From Bradyrhizobium liaoningense (lineage in GTDB: Bacteria; Pseudomonadota; Alphaproteobacteria; Rhizobiales; Xanthobacteraceae): 64,000 nt of DNA. The DNA is taken from positions 124,001-188,000 of the forward strand of contig NZ_JAFCJM010000009.1 in the NCBI RefSeq assembly GCF_018130955.1, given 5' to 3'. The notes beneath the pieces are model-generated. The model had not been told where the DNA came from. It ran no database searches and worked only from the letters and a program-made list of their open reading frames with translations. Below, in pieces: positions 44,749 to 53,298 of this stretch (its first letter is position 1; the number at the start of each line of letters is the position of its first letter). The position numbers were made by a program, and so were the translations under genes.

Positions 44749-46080
44749 ATGGCTCTGACCAAGCTCAAGGCAGGCGGCAGCACCTATAGCGCCGAGATGG
44801 ACGCGCATGAGCGCGCATCCCGCGACGAGATGAAGGCGCTCCAGACGCAGCGTCTCGCCTGGTCGCTGAAGCACGCCTATGACAACGTCACGCATTATCG
44901 CAAATCTTTTGACAAGGCGGGCGTGCATCCGTCCGACTTCAAGGAGCTGTCCGACCTCGCAAAGTTTCCGTTCACGGTGAAGACGGATTTGCGCGACAAC
45001 TATCCCTTCAACATGTTCGCCGTGCCGCGCGAGAAGCTGGTGCGCGTGCATGCATCGTCAGGCACGACGGGCAAGCCGATCGTCGTCGGCTATACCCAAC
45101 GCGACATCGACACCTGGTCGGAGGTGATGGCGCGCTCGATCCGCGCCGCCGGCGGCCGCACCGGCATGATCATCCACAATGCCTATGGCTATGGCCTGTT
45201 CACCGGCGGCTTGGGAGTGCACTACGGCGCCGAAAAGCTCGGCTGCACGGTGGTGCCGATCTCCGGCGGCATGACCGAGCGGCAGGTGCAGCTCATCAAC
45301 GACTTCCGCCCTGATATCATCACGGTGACGCCGAGCTACATGCTCGCGATCCTCGACGAGTTCAAGCGGCAGAAGCTCGACCCGCGCCAGTGCTCGCTTA
45401 AAGTGGGCATCTTCGGCGCCGAGCCCTGGACCAACGCCATGCGCGGCGAGATCGAGGATGCCTTCGACATGGATGCGACCGACATCTACGGTCTCTCCGA
45501 GGTGATCGGCCCCGGCGTCGCGCAGGAGTGCATCGAGACCAAGGACGGCCTGCACATCTGGGAGGATCATTTCTACCCCGAGGTGATCGACCCCGAGACC
45601 GGCGCAGTGCTGCCCGACGGCGAGAAGGGCGAGCTGGTTTTCACCTCACTCACGAAAGAGGCGTTTCCGGTCATCCGCTATCGCACCCGCGACCTGACAC
45701 GGCTGTTGCCGGGCACGGCGCGGCCGGGCATGCGGCGCATGGAGAAGGTGACGGGCCGCTCCGACGACATGATCATCCTGCGCGGCGTCAACCTGTTCCC
45801 GACCCAGATCGAGGAGGTGCTGCTCGCGACCGACTGGTGCGGCGGTCACTTCATCCTCGAGCTCACCCGCGAGGGCCGCATGGACGAGCTGACCATCATC
45901 GCCGAGGCGCGGCCGGAAAGTTGGGATGGCCGCGGGCTCGTCGACCATGCCGACCGGATTGCGACCCATATCAAGAACACGATCGGCATCACAGCCAAGG
46001 TGAAGGCGGTGGCGCCCGCCACGCTCGAGCGGTCGCTCGGCAAGGCCAAGCGGCTCTTCGACAAGCGGCCGAAGGATTGA
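44749..46080 (+). CDS. paaK: Phenylacetate-CoA ligase PaaK
   Basis: 443 residues, the usual length. The adenylate-forming P-loop is HASSGTTGKPIVVGYT; further motifs are YGLSEVIGPGVAQEC, YRTRDLTRLLPG and the C-terminal domain with MIILRGVNLFPTQIEE. It activates phenylacetate to phenylacetyl-CoA with ATP, the first step of the pathway and the source of the PaaX inducer. GTGGGGAAACGC precedes ATG 44749. The ring-opening and beta-oxidation genes (paaZ, F, G, H, J) are not in the window. Confidence 0.95.
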   Translation: MALTKLKAGGSTYSAEMDAHERASRDEMKALQTQRLAWSLKHAYDNVTHYRKSFDKAGVHPSDFKELSDLAKFPFTVKTDLRDNYPFNMFAVPREKLVRVHASSGTTGKPIVVGYTQRDIDTWSEVMARSIRAAGGRTGMIIHNAYGYGLFTGGLGVHYGAEKLGCTVVPISGGMTERQVQLINDFRPDIITVTPSYMLAILDEFKRQKLDPRQCSLKVGIFGAEPWTNAMRGEIEDAFDMDATDIYGLSEVIGPGVAQECIETKDGLHIWEDHFYPEVIDPETGAVLPDGEKGELVFTSLTKEAFPVIRYRTRDLTRLLPGTARPGMRRMEKVTGRSDDMIILRGVNLFPTQIEEVLLATDWCGGHFILELTREGRMDELTIIAEARPESWDGRGLVDHADRIATHIKNTIGITAKVKAVAPATLERSLGKAKRLFDKRPKD

Positions 46081-46115
46081 CTTGGCTGGTTGACTTGGCC
46101 GGGACCAGAGGCGAC

Positions 46116-46141
46116 AAGGCCCGCGGGAAAGAGCGGGCCTT
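46116..46141 (+). terminator. Hairpin between paaK and the next gene, abutting its start codon
   Basis: A perfect 9-bp stem (AAGGCCCGC at 46116-46124, GCGGGCCTT at 46133-46141) with an 8-base loop. The stem sequence is identical to that of the phasin terminator, but no T run follows: the ATG of the next gene begins three bases later. It may end paa transcription or mask the ribosome site of the next gene. Confidence 0.6.
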
Positions 46142-46144
46142 CCG

Positions 46145-47149
46145 ATGTCAGGAACCGAAACGAAATCCATTGCAGCGCGCTGCGTGCGCCTCAACGCCAA
46201 GGCCGAAAATGCCGCGGCGCTGGCACCTGGCGTCGAGCAGCACAGGCTTGTGCGCGGGTCCAACGACCTCCTGATCGAGGTGAAGGCCGCCGCCGTCAAT
46301 CCGTCCGACGTCAAGGCCGCAACCGGGCTGATGCCCTATGCCGTATTTCCACGCACGCCCGGCCGTGACTATGCGGGTGTGGTCATCGACGGTCCGGCCG
46401 GCGCCACCGGGCGCGAGGTGTTCGGCTCGTCCGGCGATCTCGGCATCCGCCGTGACGGCACCCATGCGACGCATCTCGTCGTCGAGGCTGACGCGGTGGT
46501 CGATAAACCGGCAGCCATCTCCTGGGAGGAAGCCGCCGGCATCGGTGTGCCCTTCGTGACCGCCATGGAAGGTTTTCGTCGCGCCGGCGTGCCGGAGGCC
46601 GGCGAGACCGTGCTTGTCATGGGCGTAAATGGCAAGGTTGGACAAGCCGCCGTGCAGATCGCGACCTGGCAGGGCGCGCGTGTCATCGGCGTGGTACGCA
46701 AGGCCGAGGCCTACGAAGGTCACAGCAATGCGCCGATCGAAGTGATCGATGCTTCCGCGACCGACATTGCCATACGCGTGCGCGAGCTGACGTCCGGCAA
46801 GGGCGCGGACATCGTGTTCAACACCGTCGGCGATCCCTATTTCCAGGCCGCGCACAAGTCGCTTGCCTTGCGCGGCCGGCAGATCTTGATCGCAGCGATC
46901 GACCGCATCGTGCAATTCAACATTCTCGAATTCTATCGGGGGCAGCACACCTATGTCGGCATCGACACGCTCGGACTGTCGTCGGTTGCGACAGGCACCG
47001 TGTTGCGCGATCTCGGACCGGGCTTTGCGAGCGGGCATCTGAAACCATTCCCGATCAAGGCGAGCGCGATCTATCCGCTGGATCGTGCCAAGGAGGCCTA
47101 TGTCGCCGTCGCCGGTTCGTCGCGGGACCGCGTGATCCTGCGGCCGTAA
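46145..47149 (+). CDS. MDR-superfamily zinc-independent quinone oxidoreductase-like protein
   Basis: 334 residues. The N-terminal GroES-like part has KAAAVNPSDVKAATGLMPY and TPGRDYAGVVIDGP; the Rossmann part has VLVMGVNGKVGQAAVQIA and GADIVFNTVGDPYFQAA. Catalytic-zinc cysteines are absent, so a quinone reductase or enoyl reductase-like NADPH enzyme is more likely than an alcohol dehydrogenase. No ribosome site is free, because the paaK hairpin occupies the region immediately before ATG 46145. Substrate unknown. Confidence 0.85.
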   Translation: MSGTETKSIAARCVRLNAKAENAAALAPGVEQHRLVRGSNDLLIEVKAAAVNPSDVKAATGLMPYAVFPRTPGRDYAGVVIDGPAGATGREVFGSSGDLGIRRDGTHATHLVVEADAVVDKPAAISWEEAAGIGVPFVTAMEGFRRAGVPEAGETVLVMGVNGKVGQAAVQIATWQGARVIGVVRKAEAYEGHSNAPIEVIDASATDIAIRVRELTSGKGADIVFNTVGDPYFQAAHKSLALRGRQILIAAIDRIVQFNILEFYRGQHTYVGIDTLGLSSVATGTVLRDLGPGFASGHLKPFPIKASAIYPLDRAKEAYVAVAGSSRDRVILRP

Positions 47150-47158
47150 CACATTGTC

Positions 47159-48226
47159 ATGATGGAAACCGCTCACCTCGTCACGCTTGCAGGTCTTGCC
47201 ATCGGCCTTGTTTACGGGGCCGTGGGGCTGTTGAGCGGCTTTTGCCTGATGAGCAGCATGCGTGGCGTCCTCGCCGAAGGCGACGGCCGTCTCATGCGCA
47301 CCTATGTGCTGGCGATTGCGGTTGCGATCGTTGCCAGCCAGCTTCTTGCCGGCCGCGGTACTGTCGATCTCGGCAAGTCGATCTACCTCCAGCCCACCTT
47401 CTCGGTACCAGTCCTGTTTCTCGGCGGACTCCTGTTCGGCTACGGCATGGTGTTGTCGAACGGCTGCGGCTCCCGTGCACTGGTGCTGCTCGGTCGCGGT
47501 AATCTGCGCTCCTTCGTCGTCGTGATCGTGCTCGCCATCGCCGCGCAGATGACGCTGAAGGGCCTGGTTGCGCCGGCGCGGATCGCGATCGTTCAGGCCT
47601 CGCAGACCACGATATCAGCGAATTCGCTGCCGCTTCTCGCATCGGCGCTCGGTCTGGGCGAGGCGGTCGCGCGGATGCTGGCCTCGCTGGTGGTCGCAGG
47701 CGTCTTGGCCGTCTTCGCGTTCGCCCATGGCGGCTTCCGCCGGTCGCCGGGTCAGATCGCGGCCGGCGCTATCCTGGGTCTTCTGGTCGCCGGCGGCTGG
47801 TACGTCACCGGCTATCTCGGCGCCGACGACTTCAATCCGGTGCCGGTCACCTCGCTCACCTTCATCGCACCGATTGCCGACGCGCTGCAGTACGCCATGC
47901 TGTCGACGGGACTCACGCTCAATTTCGGCATTGCGACGGTCGCGGGCGTATTCGCGGGCAGCCTGGTGACGGCGCTCGCAACGGGCCGCTTCCATCTCGA
48001 AGGCTATTCCTCGCCGCGGCACATGCTGCGCTCGGCCGGCGGCGCTGCGCTGATGGGCATCGGCGGCGTGATGGCTTTTGGCTGCTCGATCGGGCAGGGG
48101 CTTACCGGCCTCTCCACCCTGTCGCTGGCTTCTTTTGTCGCGGTTGCCGGCATTCTGCTCGGCACCACCGCAGGCCTGCGCGGGGCGTTGCGCGTTCAGC
48201 CGCTCAAGGTGGCGCCAGCCAATTAA
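47159..48226 (+). CDS. YeeE/YedE (TsuA-type) sulfur transport membrane protein
   Basis: 355 residues with about nine membrane segments. The family motifs NGCGSRALV (C103) and GCSIGQGLTG in the second half, plus SGFCLM (C29), are the conserved cysteines that conduct thiosulfate in TsuA. It is the long, two-repeat form of the family. A role in importing thiosulfate or another reduced sulfur species is well supported by family. It ends sharing TTAA with the stop of the convergent hydrolase-OsmC gene. Start at 47159 or 47162. Confidence 0.88.
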   Translation: MMETAHLVTLAGLAIGLVYGAVGLLSGFCLMSSMRGVLAEGDGRLMRTYVLAIAVAIVASQLLAGRGTVDLGKSIYLQPTFSVPVLFLGGLLFGYGMVLSNGCGSRALVLLGRGNLRSFVVVIVLAIAAQMTLKGLVAPARIAIVQASQTTISANSLPLLASALGLGEAVARMLASLVVAGVLAVFAFAHGGFRRSPGQIAAGAILGLLVAGGWYVTGYLGADDFNPVPVTSLTFIAPIADALQYAMLSTGLTLNFGIATVAGVFAGSLVTALATGRFHLEGYSSPRHMLRSAGGAALMGIGGVMAFGCSIGQGLTGLSTLSLASFVAVAGILLGTTAGLRGALRVQPLKVAPAN

Positions 48227-49446
48227 CCGGTCGCCTTTGTCACGATCCGGATCTCCGATGTCAGCGTTCGGTGCACCGGACACTTGTCGGCGATCTCCAT
48301 CAGCTTCTTGCGCTGCTCGGCGTCGAGGCTGCCGTCCATGGCGATCACCCGGTCGATCTGATCGAGCATGCCCTCGCGCGTCTCGCACTCCTCGCAATCC
48401 CTTGCGTAGATCTTGCTGTGCTTGAGCGTGACCGTGACGCGGTCGAGCGGAAGCGATTTGCGGTCGGCATAAAGCCGCATGGTCATGGAGGTGCAGGCGC
48501 CGAGCCCGGCGAGCAGGAAATCATAGGGGCCCGGGCCGGCATCCTCGCCACCGGCCGAGACCGGCTCGTCCGCGACCAGTCGATGCGGTCCCACCGCAAT
48601 CGTCTGGTTGAACTTGCTCTTGCGCGTCTCCTGCACGACAACCTGGCGCGGCGCCTCGCCGAGATCCATCACCTTGGGCAGCGCGGCAGGTTCGATGTAG
48701 CGGCTGGCCCAGGCCGCGATGACATCGGCGGCATAGGCGGCGTCGCGGGGCTTGCTCAGGAGATGATCGGCATGGTCGAGCGACACAAAACTCTTCGGAT
48801 GCTTTGCCGACACGAAGATTTTTGTCGCATTGTCGATGCCGACGGTGTCGTCGACCGGGGAATGCATCACCAGCAGCGCCTTGTGCAATCCGGTGACGTC
48901 CTTCATCAGCTCATGCTCGACGATGTCATCGAGGAATTCGCGTTTGATCCGGAACGGCCGCCCCGCAAGCGAGACTTCGACCTCACCCTGCTTGCGGATG
49001 CTATCGATGTGCTCCTTGAACAGCCCGGTGACGTGTGCGGGATCGGAGGGCGCTGCAATAGTGGCAACCGCCTTGGCCTCCGGAATCTTACTCGCCGCTG
49101 CCAGGATCGCCGCGCCGCCGAGGCTGTGCCCGATCAGGATCGCCGGTGCCTTGCGCGTCGCGCGCAGATGATCGGCGGCGCGGACGAGATCGGCGACGTT
49201 CGAGGAGAACGTCGAGTTGGCGAAATCGCCCTCGCTGGAGCCGAGCCCCGTGAAATCTAAGCGCAGTACCGCAATGCCCCTGGCCGCCAGCGCAACCGCG
49301 ATGCGCTTCGCCGCGAGCGTGTCCTTACCGCAGGTGAAGCAGTGTGCGAACAGGGCGTAGGCCGCAGGCTCGCCCTGCGGCAATTCCAGTGCGGCGGCGA
49401 GCTGGTAGCCGCCTTCGCCCGCGAATTGAAAGCGCTCCGTCGGCAT
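48223..49446 (-). CDS. Alpha/beta hydrolase - OsmC fusion protein
   Basis: 407 residues. The N-terminal hydrolase (about 1-250) has FAHCFTCGKDTLAAKRIA, the Ser nucleophile S108 in GHSLGG, and HADHLLSKP for the catalytic His. The C-terminal OsmC domain (about 270-405) has GLGACTSMTMRLYADRK and DKCPVHRTL, the two redox Cys typical of OsmC/Ohr proteins. OsmC domains reduce organic peroxides; the fused hydrolase may release the peroxide or acyl group. The two-domain form is known in proteobacteria. The stop codons of this gene and the YeeE gene overlap. Confidence 0.9.
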   Translation of the reverse strand: MPTERFQFAGEGGYQLAAALELPQGEPAAYALFAHCFTCGKDTLAAKRIAVALAARGIAVLRLDFTGLGSSEGDFANSTFSSNVADLVRAADHLRATRKAPAILIGHSLGGAAILAAASKIPEAKAVATIAAPSDPAHVTGLFKEHIDSIRKQGEVEVSLAGRPFRIKREFLDDIVEHELMKDVTGLHKALLVMHSPVDDTVGIDNATKIFVSAKHPKSFVSLDHADHLLSKPRDAAYAADVIAAWASRYIEPAALPKVMDLGEAPRQVVVQETRKSKFNQTIAVGPHRLVADEPVSAGGEDAGPGPYDFLLAGLGACTSMTMRLYADRKSLPLDRVTVTLKHSKIYARDCEECETREGMLDQIDRVIAMDGSLDAEQRKKLMEIADKCPVHRTLTSEIRIVTKATG

Positions 49447-49473
49447 GGGCGTGTCTCCTTAGAGGTGGCTCCT

Positions 49474-50136
49474 TCAGTCCCCGGAATAGCGCTGCTCGGC
49501 CCAGGGATCGCCGCGGTTATGATAGCCGCGGACTTCCCAATAGCCTGGCGCGTCCTCGGTCAAAAATTCGATCGCCTGGAGCCACTTGGCGCTCTTCCAG
49601 AAATACAGATGCGGAACCACGAGCCGCACCGGACCGCCATGTTCTTCCGAAAGCGGCTGGCCCGACCAGCTATGCGCGAGCAGGGCGTCCTCGGCCGCAA
49701 AGTCCTCCAGCGCGAGATTGGTCGTGTAGCCGTCATAGGAATGCAGCACGACGAAGCGGGCATCGTCGCGCGGCTGGCAGGCCGTGAGCAGCTCACGGGT
49801 CGCCAAGCCTTTCCATTGATTGTCGTAGCGCGACCAGGTCGTCACGCAATGGATGTCCGAGGTGACATGCGCCTGCGGCTGCGCAGTGAATTCGGCAAAG
49901 GTCCAGAACACGGGGTTCTCGACCGCGCCATAGACGTCGAGCCGCCAGCGTTCGCGCGACACCGGTGGCACGACCCCGAGATCGAGCACCGGCCAGTCCT
50001 TGGTCAAATGCTGGCCGGGCGGCAGGCGTTGATCTTCCGGGCGGCTGATCTTGCCCGTGAGGAAGCGACCCTCGCGCGCCCACTTCTCTTTGGTGCGCGT
50101 CAGCTTGCTTTCGGGCGGGAGCTCGTCGTCGGTCAT
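49474..50136 (-). CDS. Sulfite-oxidase-fold molybdopterin oxidoreductase
   Basis: 220 residues, cytoplasmic (no signal peptide). The SUOX core is visible: PVLDLGVVPPVSRERWRL, the molybdenum-ligand Cys C97 in SDIHCVTTWSRYDNQWKG, and the PVRLVVPHLYFWKSAKWLQ segment. Heme and dimerisation domains are absent, as in small YedY-like or sulfite oxidase-like proteins. Its substrate is unknown, and a sulfur oxide is suggested only by its neighbour, the sulfur transporter. It starts 27 bases upstream of the OsmC fusion start on the opposite side of a short gap, same strand. Confidence 0.87.
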   Translation of the reverse strand: MTDDELPPESKLTRTKEKWAREGRFLTGKISRPEDQRLPPGQHLTKDWPVLDLGVVPPVSRERWRLDVYGAVENPVFWTFAEFTAQPQAHVTSDIHCVTTWSRYDNQWKGLATRELLTACQPRDDARFVVLHSYDGYTTNLALEDFAAEDALLAHSWSGQPLSEEHGGPVRLVVPHLYFWKSAKWLQAIEFLTEDAPGYWEVRGYHNRGDPWAEQRYSGD

Positions 50137-50211
50137 CGTTCATGCATCATGTTGGCGCCACGATCAGCGCCGCTAACATGCTAGCATGAAGCGATGAGGG
50201 CAGGCGACCGC

Positions 50212-51429
50212 TCAGGCCTTCCCGAATAGCACCGGCAGCTGGCGGGGGCCGCGGACGGTTCCCTGCGACCACGTGACGGTGCCGGCCGGGTCGAGCCTGA
50301 AGTCGGGAATCCGCTTCAGCCATTCCTCGATTGCGACTTGCATCTCCATCCGCGCCAGGTTGGAACCGACGCAGCGGTGGATGCCGAGACCGAAGGCGGC
50401 GTGGCGGTTCTCCCGCCGGTCGATCACGACCTTGTCGGCATCGGGAAACATTTTTGGGTCGCGGTTGGCGGCCGGGAAGGACAGCAGCACCATGTTGCCA
50501 GGCTTGACCGGACAGCCGGAGATGGTCGTCTCCTTCATTACCTCGCGTGCCATCGTCACCGGCGCATAGGCGCGCAGCAACTCCTCGACTGCGGTCGGAA
50601 TCAACGCCGGTTCGGCCAGCAAGCGCTCGCGATCCGCCGGCGTTTTGGCGAGGTGCCAGAGCGAAGAGCCGATCGCGCTCCAGGTGGTGTCGATACCGGC
50701 AATCAGCAGTAGCCGCAACGAGCCATGCACGTGGGAATCTTCCAGCGGCTGGCCGTTCTTGTCCCTGGCGTTGATGAGATAGGAGATCAGGTCGTCGGCC
50801 GGCTTCTGCTTTCGCTGCTCGATATGGTCCGCGAAATAGCCGCTCATCTCCTGAATGGCCTGCACCAGCTTGCTCTCGTCCTTGATGCCGAGCTCCAGGA
50901 TCATGTGGATCCAGTTGATGCAGAGATCGCTGTCACTCTCGGGAATACCGAGCATGTATGCAATGGCCCGCGCCGGGATGTGTTTGGTGTAGTGCGCCGC
51001 CGCATCGACCTTGCCGTCGGCGATGAAGCCGTCGATCAGCTCGTTGCAGATGGCCCGGATCCGCGGCTCCAGCTTCTTCATCGCATCCGGCGTGAAGGGC
51101 GGCAGCAGCAATTGCTTGGCAGGCTTGTGCTCGGGCGGATCCGAGGTGATCGGTGGTGCGGCGTTTCGTGCCACTTCCGGACGGACGTCGCGCACGATGA
51201 CGCGGCGGGAGGAGAAATGCTCGGTGTCGTTGGCGATCTCGCGCACCGCCTCATAGGTCGTCGGCAGGTAGCAGCCGAGAAAGCGCTCGGTGCGCACGAC
51301 CGGGCTTGCGGCGCGCAACTCATCCCAGATCGGGAAGGGATTTTCGGTCCACTTCGGATCGGTGTGGTCGAAATCGTTGACCCAATCGGTCACCGGCGGA
51401 TGGGCGGTTGGAGTGCTGACGTCGGACAT
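50212..51429 (-). CDS. Soluble bacterial cytochrome P450 (class I)
   Basis: 405 residues. The I-helix motif is AGIDTTW at 244-250, the K-helix EELLR at 282-286, and the heme ligand is C353 in FGLGIHRCVGSNLARME. No reductase is fused, so it needs a ferredoxin, and one is encoded 64 bases upstream in the same direction. I cannot place it in a numbered CYP family with confidence. The divergent TetR regulator probably controls it. Substrate unknown; a fatty acid, terpene or aromatic acid are all possible. Confidence 0.92.
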   Translation of the reverse strand: MSDVSTPTAHPPVTDWVNDFDHTDPKWTENPFPIWDELRAASPVVRTERFLGCYLPTTYEAVREIANDTEHFSSRRVIVRDVRPEVARNAAPPITSDPPEHKPAKQLLLPPFTPDAMKKLEPRIRAICNELIDGFIADGKVDAAAHYTKHIPARAIAYMLGIPESDSDLCINWIHMILELGIKDESKLVQAIQEMSGYFADHIEQRKQKPADDLISYLINARDKNGQPLEDSHVHGSLRLLLIAGIDTTWSAIGSSLWHLAKTPADRERLLAEPALIPTAVEELLRAYAPVTMAREVMKETTISGCPVKPGNMVLLSFPAANRDPKMFPDADKVVIDRRENRHAAFGLGIHRCVGSNLARMEMQVAIEEWLKRIPDFRLDPAGTVTWSQGTVRGPRQLPVLFGKA

Positions 51430-51493
51430 CTCTGCAAAATCCTCTGAAGGGTGAGTTCAGGCCAAAGCATGCAAGCGGACAAGCGCGAGGCGC

Positions 51494-51703
51494 CTATTCC
51501 TCGGTCACTTCAATCGCGATTTCCGGGCAATTGGATTTGGCAAGCCAGGCCTTGTCCTCGAGGCCCGCGGGCACAGTGCCGTCGCCGACCTCATGGGCGT
51601 TGCCATATTCGTCGAGCTCGAACAGCTCCGGCGCCAGCGCCTTGCAGCGGGCGTGGCCCTGACACTTGTCGGGATCGACGTGAACCCTCAGTCGTTCTGC
51701 CAT
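51494..51703 (-). CDS. Ferredoxin of the 3Fe-4S P450-partner type
   Basis: 69 residues. The cluster motif is C14-QGHAR-C20 with H17 in place of the second Cys of a 4Fe-4S site, and C59 in NCPE. This CxxHxxC pattern is typical of small ferredoxins coded beside P450 genes. VHVDPDKCQGHARC and LFELDEYGNAHEV are also family-like. It should pass electrons to the P450 at 50212-51429. No ferredoxin reductase gene is present nearby. Confidence 0.92.
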   Translation of the reverse strand: MAERLRVHVDPDKCQGHARCKALAPELFELDEYGNAHEVGDGTVPAGLEDKAWLAKSNCPEIAIEVTEE

Positions 51704-51771
51704 TGCAGCTTTCCTTGGCCGTGCGCACGCGAGCCGCAGGGGCCGCTATGCTTCCTCATTTGAATTTATGT

Positions 51772-51789
51772 CTGCAGCCCGGGCTGCAG
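51772..51789. promoter_or_regulatory. 18-bp perfect palindrome in the ferredoxin-TetR gap
   Basis: CTGCAGCCCGGGCTGCAG is a perfect 18-base palindrome in the 160-base divergent region, on the ferredoxin side, with AT-rich sequence (TTATAGTATATTACATTATT) just beyond it. It is the best candidate operator for the TetR regulator, controlling the P450-ferredoxin pair and possibly its own gene. Confidence 0.5.
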
Positions 51790-51863
51790 GCTCTAAGTTA
51801 TAGTATATTACATTATTGCCGGGCTTTCCCTGTCAAGGGCAAACTTATAGATTGCCGTGCAAC

Positions 51864-52511
51864 ATGCCGTCCCAACTCGCCCGCAAGCCGCAAAACACCT
51901 ACCACCATGGCGATCTCCGCGACGCTCTGATCAAGGCCGCGTTACGCGAGGCCGAGCAGGGCGGGGCGGAAGCCATCAGCATCAAGGCGCTCGCCAAGGA
52001 ACTCGGCGTGTCGCAACCCGCGCCGTACCGGCACTTTGCTGATCGCGAGGCGCTGCTGGCTGCGGTGACGGCGGAGGCCTTCCGGCAGTTCACATTCGTG
52101 ATGCGCGAGGCAATGGCGAAGCCGTCGAAGCAATCAAAACTGTCGCTGCTCGCGCAGGCGACGCTTGATTTCGGCCTGCGCCGCAACGGCATCTATCGAT
52201 TGATGTTCGCCTCGCGCACGGTGTCCTGCGCCGCCAAGGGCAGCGAGCTGCATAAGGCGGCGAGCGAAACCTTTGCGCTGGTCGTCGAAGCGCTGGAGGC
52301 GCCGGCTGTCGGCTATCTGCGCGAGCGGCACGCGTACAAGATCTGGGCTGCGCTCCATGGCGTGGTGATGTTGGCCGAGCAGGGGATGCTGACCGGCGAG
52401 GCCGCGCACACCACGCGCGAGGAGCTGGTCGAGGACTTCGTGACCGAGACCAAGGTCGCGCTCGATGCCGCCATCAAGGATGCGCGCTGGCGCGACAAGG
52501 CAGGCGCTTAG
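51864..52511 (+). CDS. TetR family transcriptional regulator
   Basis: 215 residues from ATG 51864 (MPSQLARKPQNTYHHGDLRD); a longer in-frame start lacks support. The N-terminal helix-turn-helix is at about residues 28-52 (AISIKALAKELGVSQPAPYRHF), with a C-terminal ligand domain. The YHHGDLRDAL start places it in the WHG-domain subgroup. It is divergent from the ferredoxin-P450 genes and is their likely repressor. The ribosome site is poor. Its stop overlaps that of the convergent racemase-like gene. Confidence 0.88.
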   Translation: MPSQLARKPQNTYHHGDLRDALIKAALREAEQGGAEAISIKALAKELGVSQPAPYRHFADREALLAAVTAEAFRQFTFVMREAMAKPSKQSKLSLLAQATLDFGLRRNGIYRLMFASRTVSCAAKGSELHKAASETFALVVEALEAPAVGYLRERHAYKIWAALHGVVMLAEQGMLTGEAAHTTREELVEDFVTETKVALDAAIKDARWRDKAGA

Positions 52512-53140
52512 GCCTTCAGTAGCCTCTTCAATTTCACGACGGCGCTGTACGGCGTCGTGACAACAGGCTTGCCGGTGGCTTCGGCCACCAGCGGCGCGGT
52601 TGATGCGATGCTGAACTGTGCGAGCGCGATGACGTCGCAGTCGCGCAGGTCGCGCGACGCCTCAACGATCAGCCGGTCATGCGTGGCGCCGTCGCCGCGA
52701 TCGAGTGCGGCAAGCGCGCCTTCGGCGAGCTTCGGCACGATCTCGACCGAGGCCGGAAACTCCGGCGGCATCGAGGCGAGCGTCGGCGGGAAGGTCGAGA
52801 GCAGACCGATCCGCCTGCCCATCGTCACCGCCTGCTCGATCATGGCCTCATTGGGCTTCAGCACCGGCATCGGTGCATGCGCACGCGCCACCGCTTCGAT
52901 GCAGGGGCCGAAGGCCGAGCAGGTGAACAGGATCGCGTCGGCGCCGGTAGCGGCAGCATAGTCGCCGAGCGCGAGGAAGCGTTCGGTCATGGTGTCATTG
53001 AGCTTGCCGTCCCGCGCGAGATCCGCCGACAGGCTGTCGTCGAGCAGGTTCATCAGCCGCGCCTGCGGCCAGCCTTGCGCGAACGCCGCCTCGATCGGGG
53101 CGATGGAGTGTTTCAGGGCGTGGATGAGAGTGATGCGCAT
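52508..53140 (-). CDS. Asp/Glu/hydantoin racemase-family protein
   Basis: 210 residues from ATG 53140; an in-frame extension runs through repeat DNA and is rejected. The two Cys-centred motifs of the racemase fold are partly kept: DAILFTCSAFGPCIEA has the first Cys. The second region reads DCDVIALAQFSIAS, with Ala-Gln where the second catalytic Cys normally lies. This suggests a one-Cys relative (arylmalonate decarboxylase-like or other lyase) rather than a true racemase. N-terminus MRITLIHALKHSIAPIEAAF is unusual but fold-consistent. Confidence 0.7.
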   Translation of the reverse strand: MRITLIHALKHSIAPIEAAFAQGWPQARLMNLLDDSLSADLARDGKLNDTMTERFLALGDYAAATGADAILFTCSAFGPCIEAVARAHAPMPVLKPNEAMIEQAVTMGRRIGLLSTFPPTLASMPPEFPASVEIVPKLAEGALAALDRGDGATHDRLIVEASRDLRDCDVIALAQFSIASTAPLVAEATGKPVVTTPYSAVVKLKRLLKA

Positions 53141-53149
53141 GGTGCCTCT

Positions 53150-53287
53150 TCCCCCTCGCCCCGCTTGCGAGGAGAGGGTTGGGGTGAGGGGGAGTCTCCG
53201 CGAGGACGGTGAGAGCGGGATTCGCGGAAGCTCCCCCTCACCCGGATTGCTGCGCAATCCGGCCTCTCCCCGCAAGCGGGGAGAGGC
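53150..53287. repeat. Composite hairpin repeat (type C)
   Basis: This gap between two minus-strand genes holds nested inverted repeats: GGTGAGGGGGAG (53183-53194) with CTCCCCCTCACC (53231-53242); CGGATTGC (53243-53250) with GCAATCCG (53254-53261); and a 12-bp stem GCCTCTCCCCGC (53262-53273) with its complement at 53276-53287. Related stems lie at 39428 and 63390. It is non-coding and probably a mobile-type or transcription-ending repeat. Confidence 0.75.
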
Positions 53288-53298
53288 GACGTCACCGT

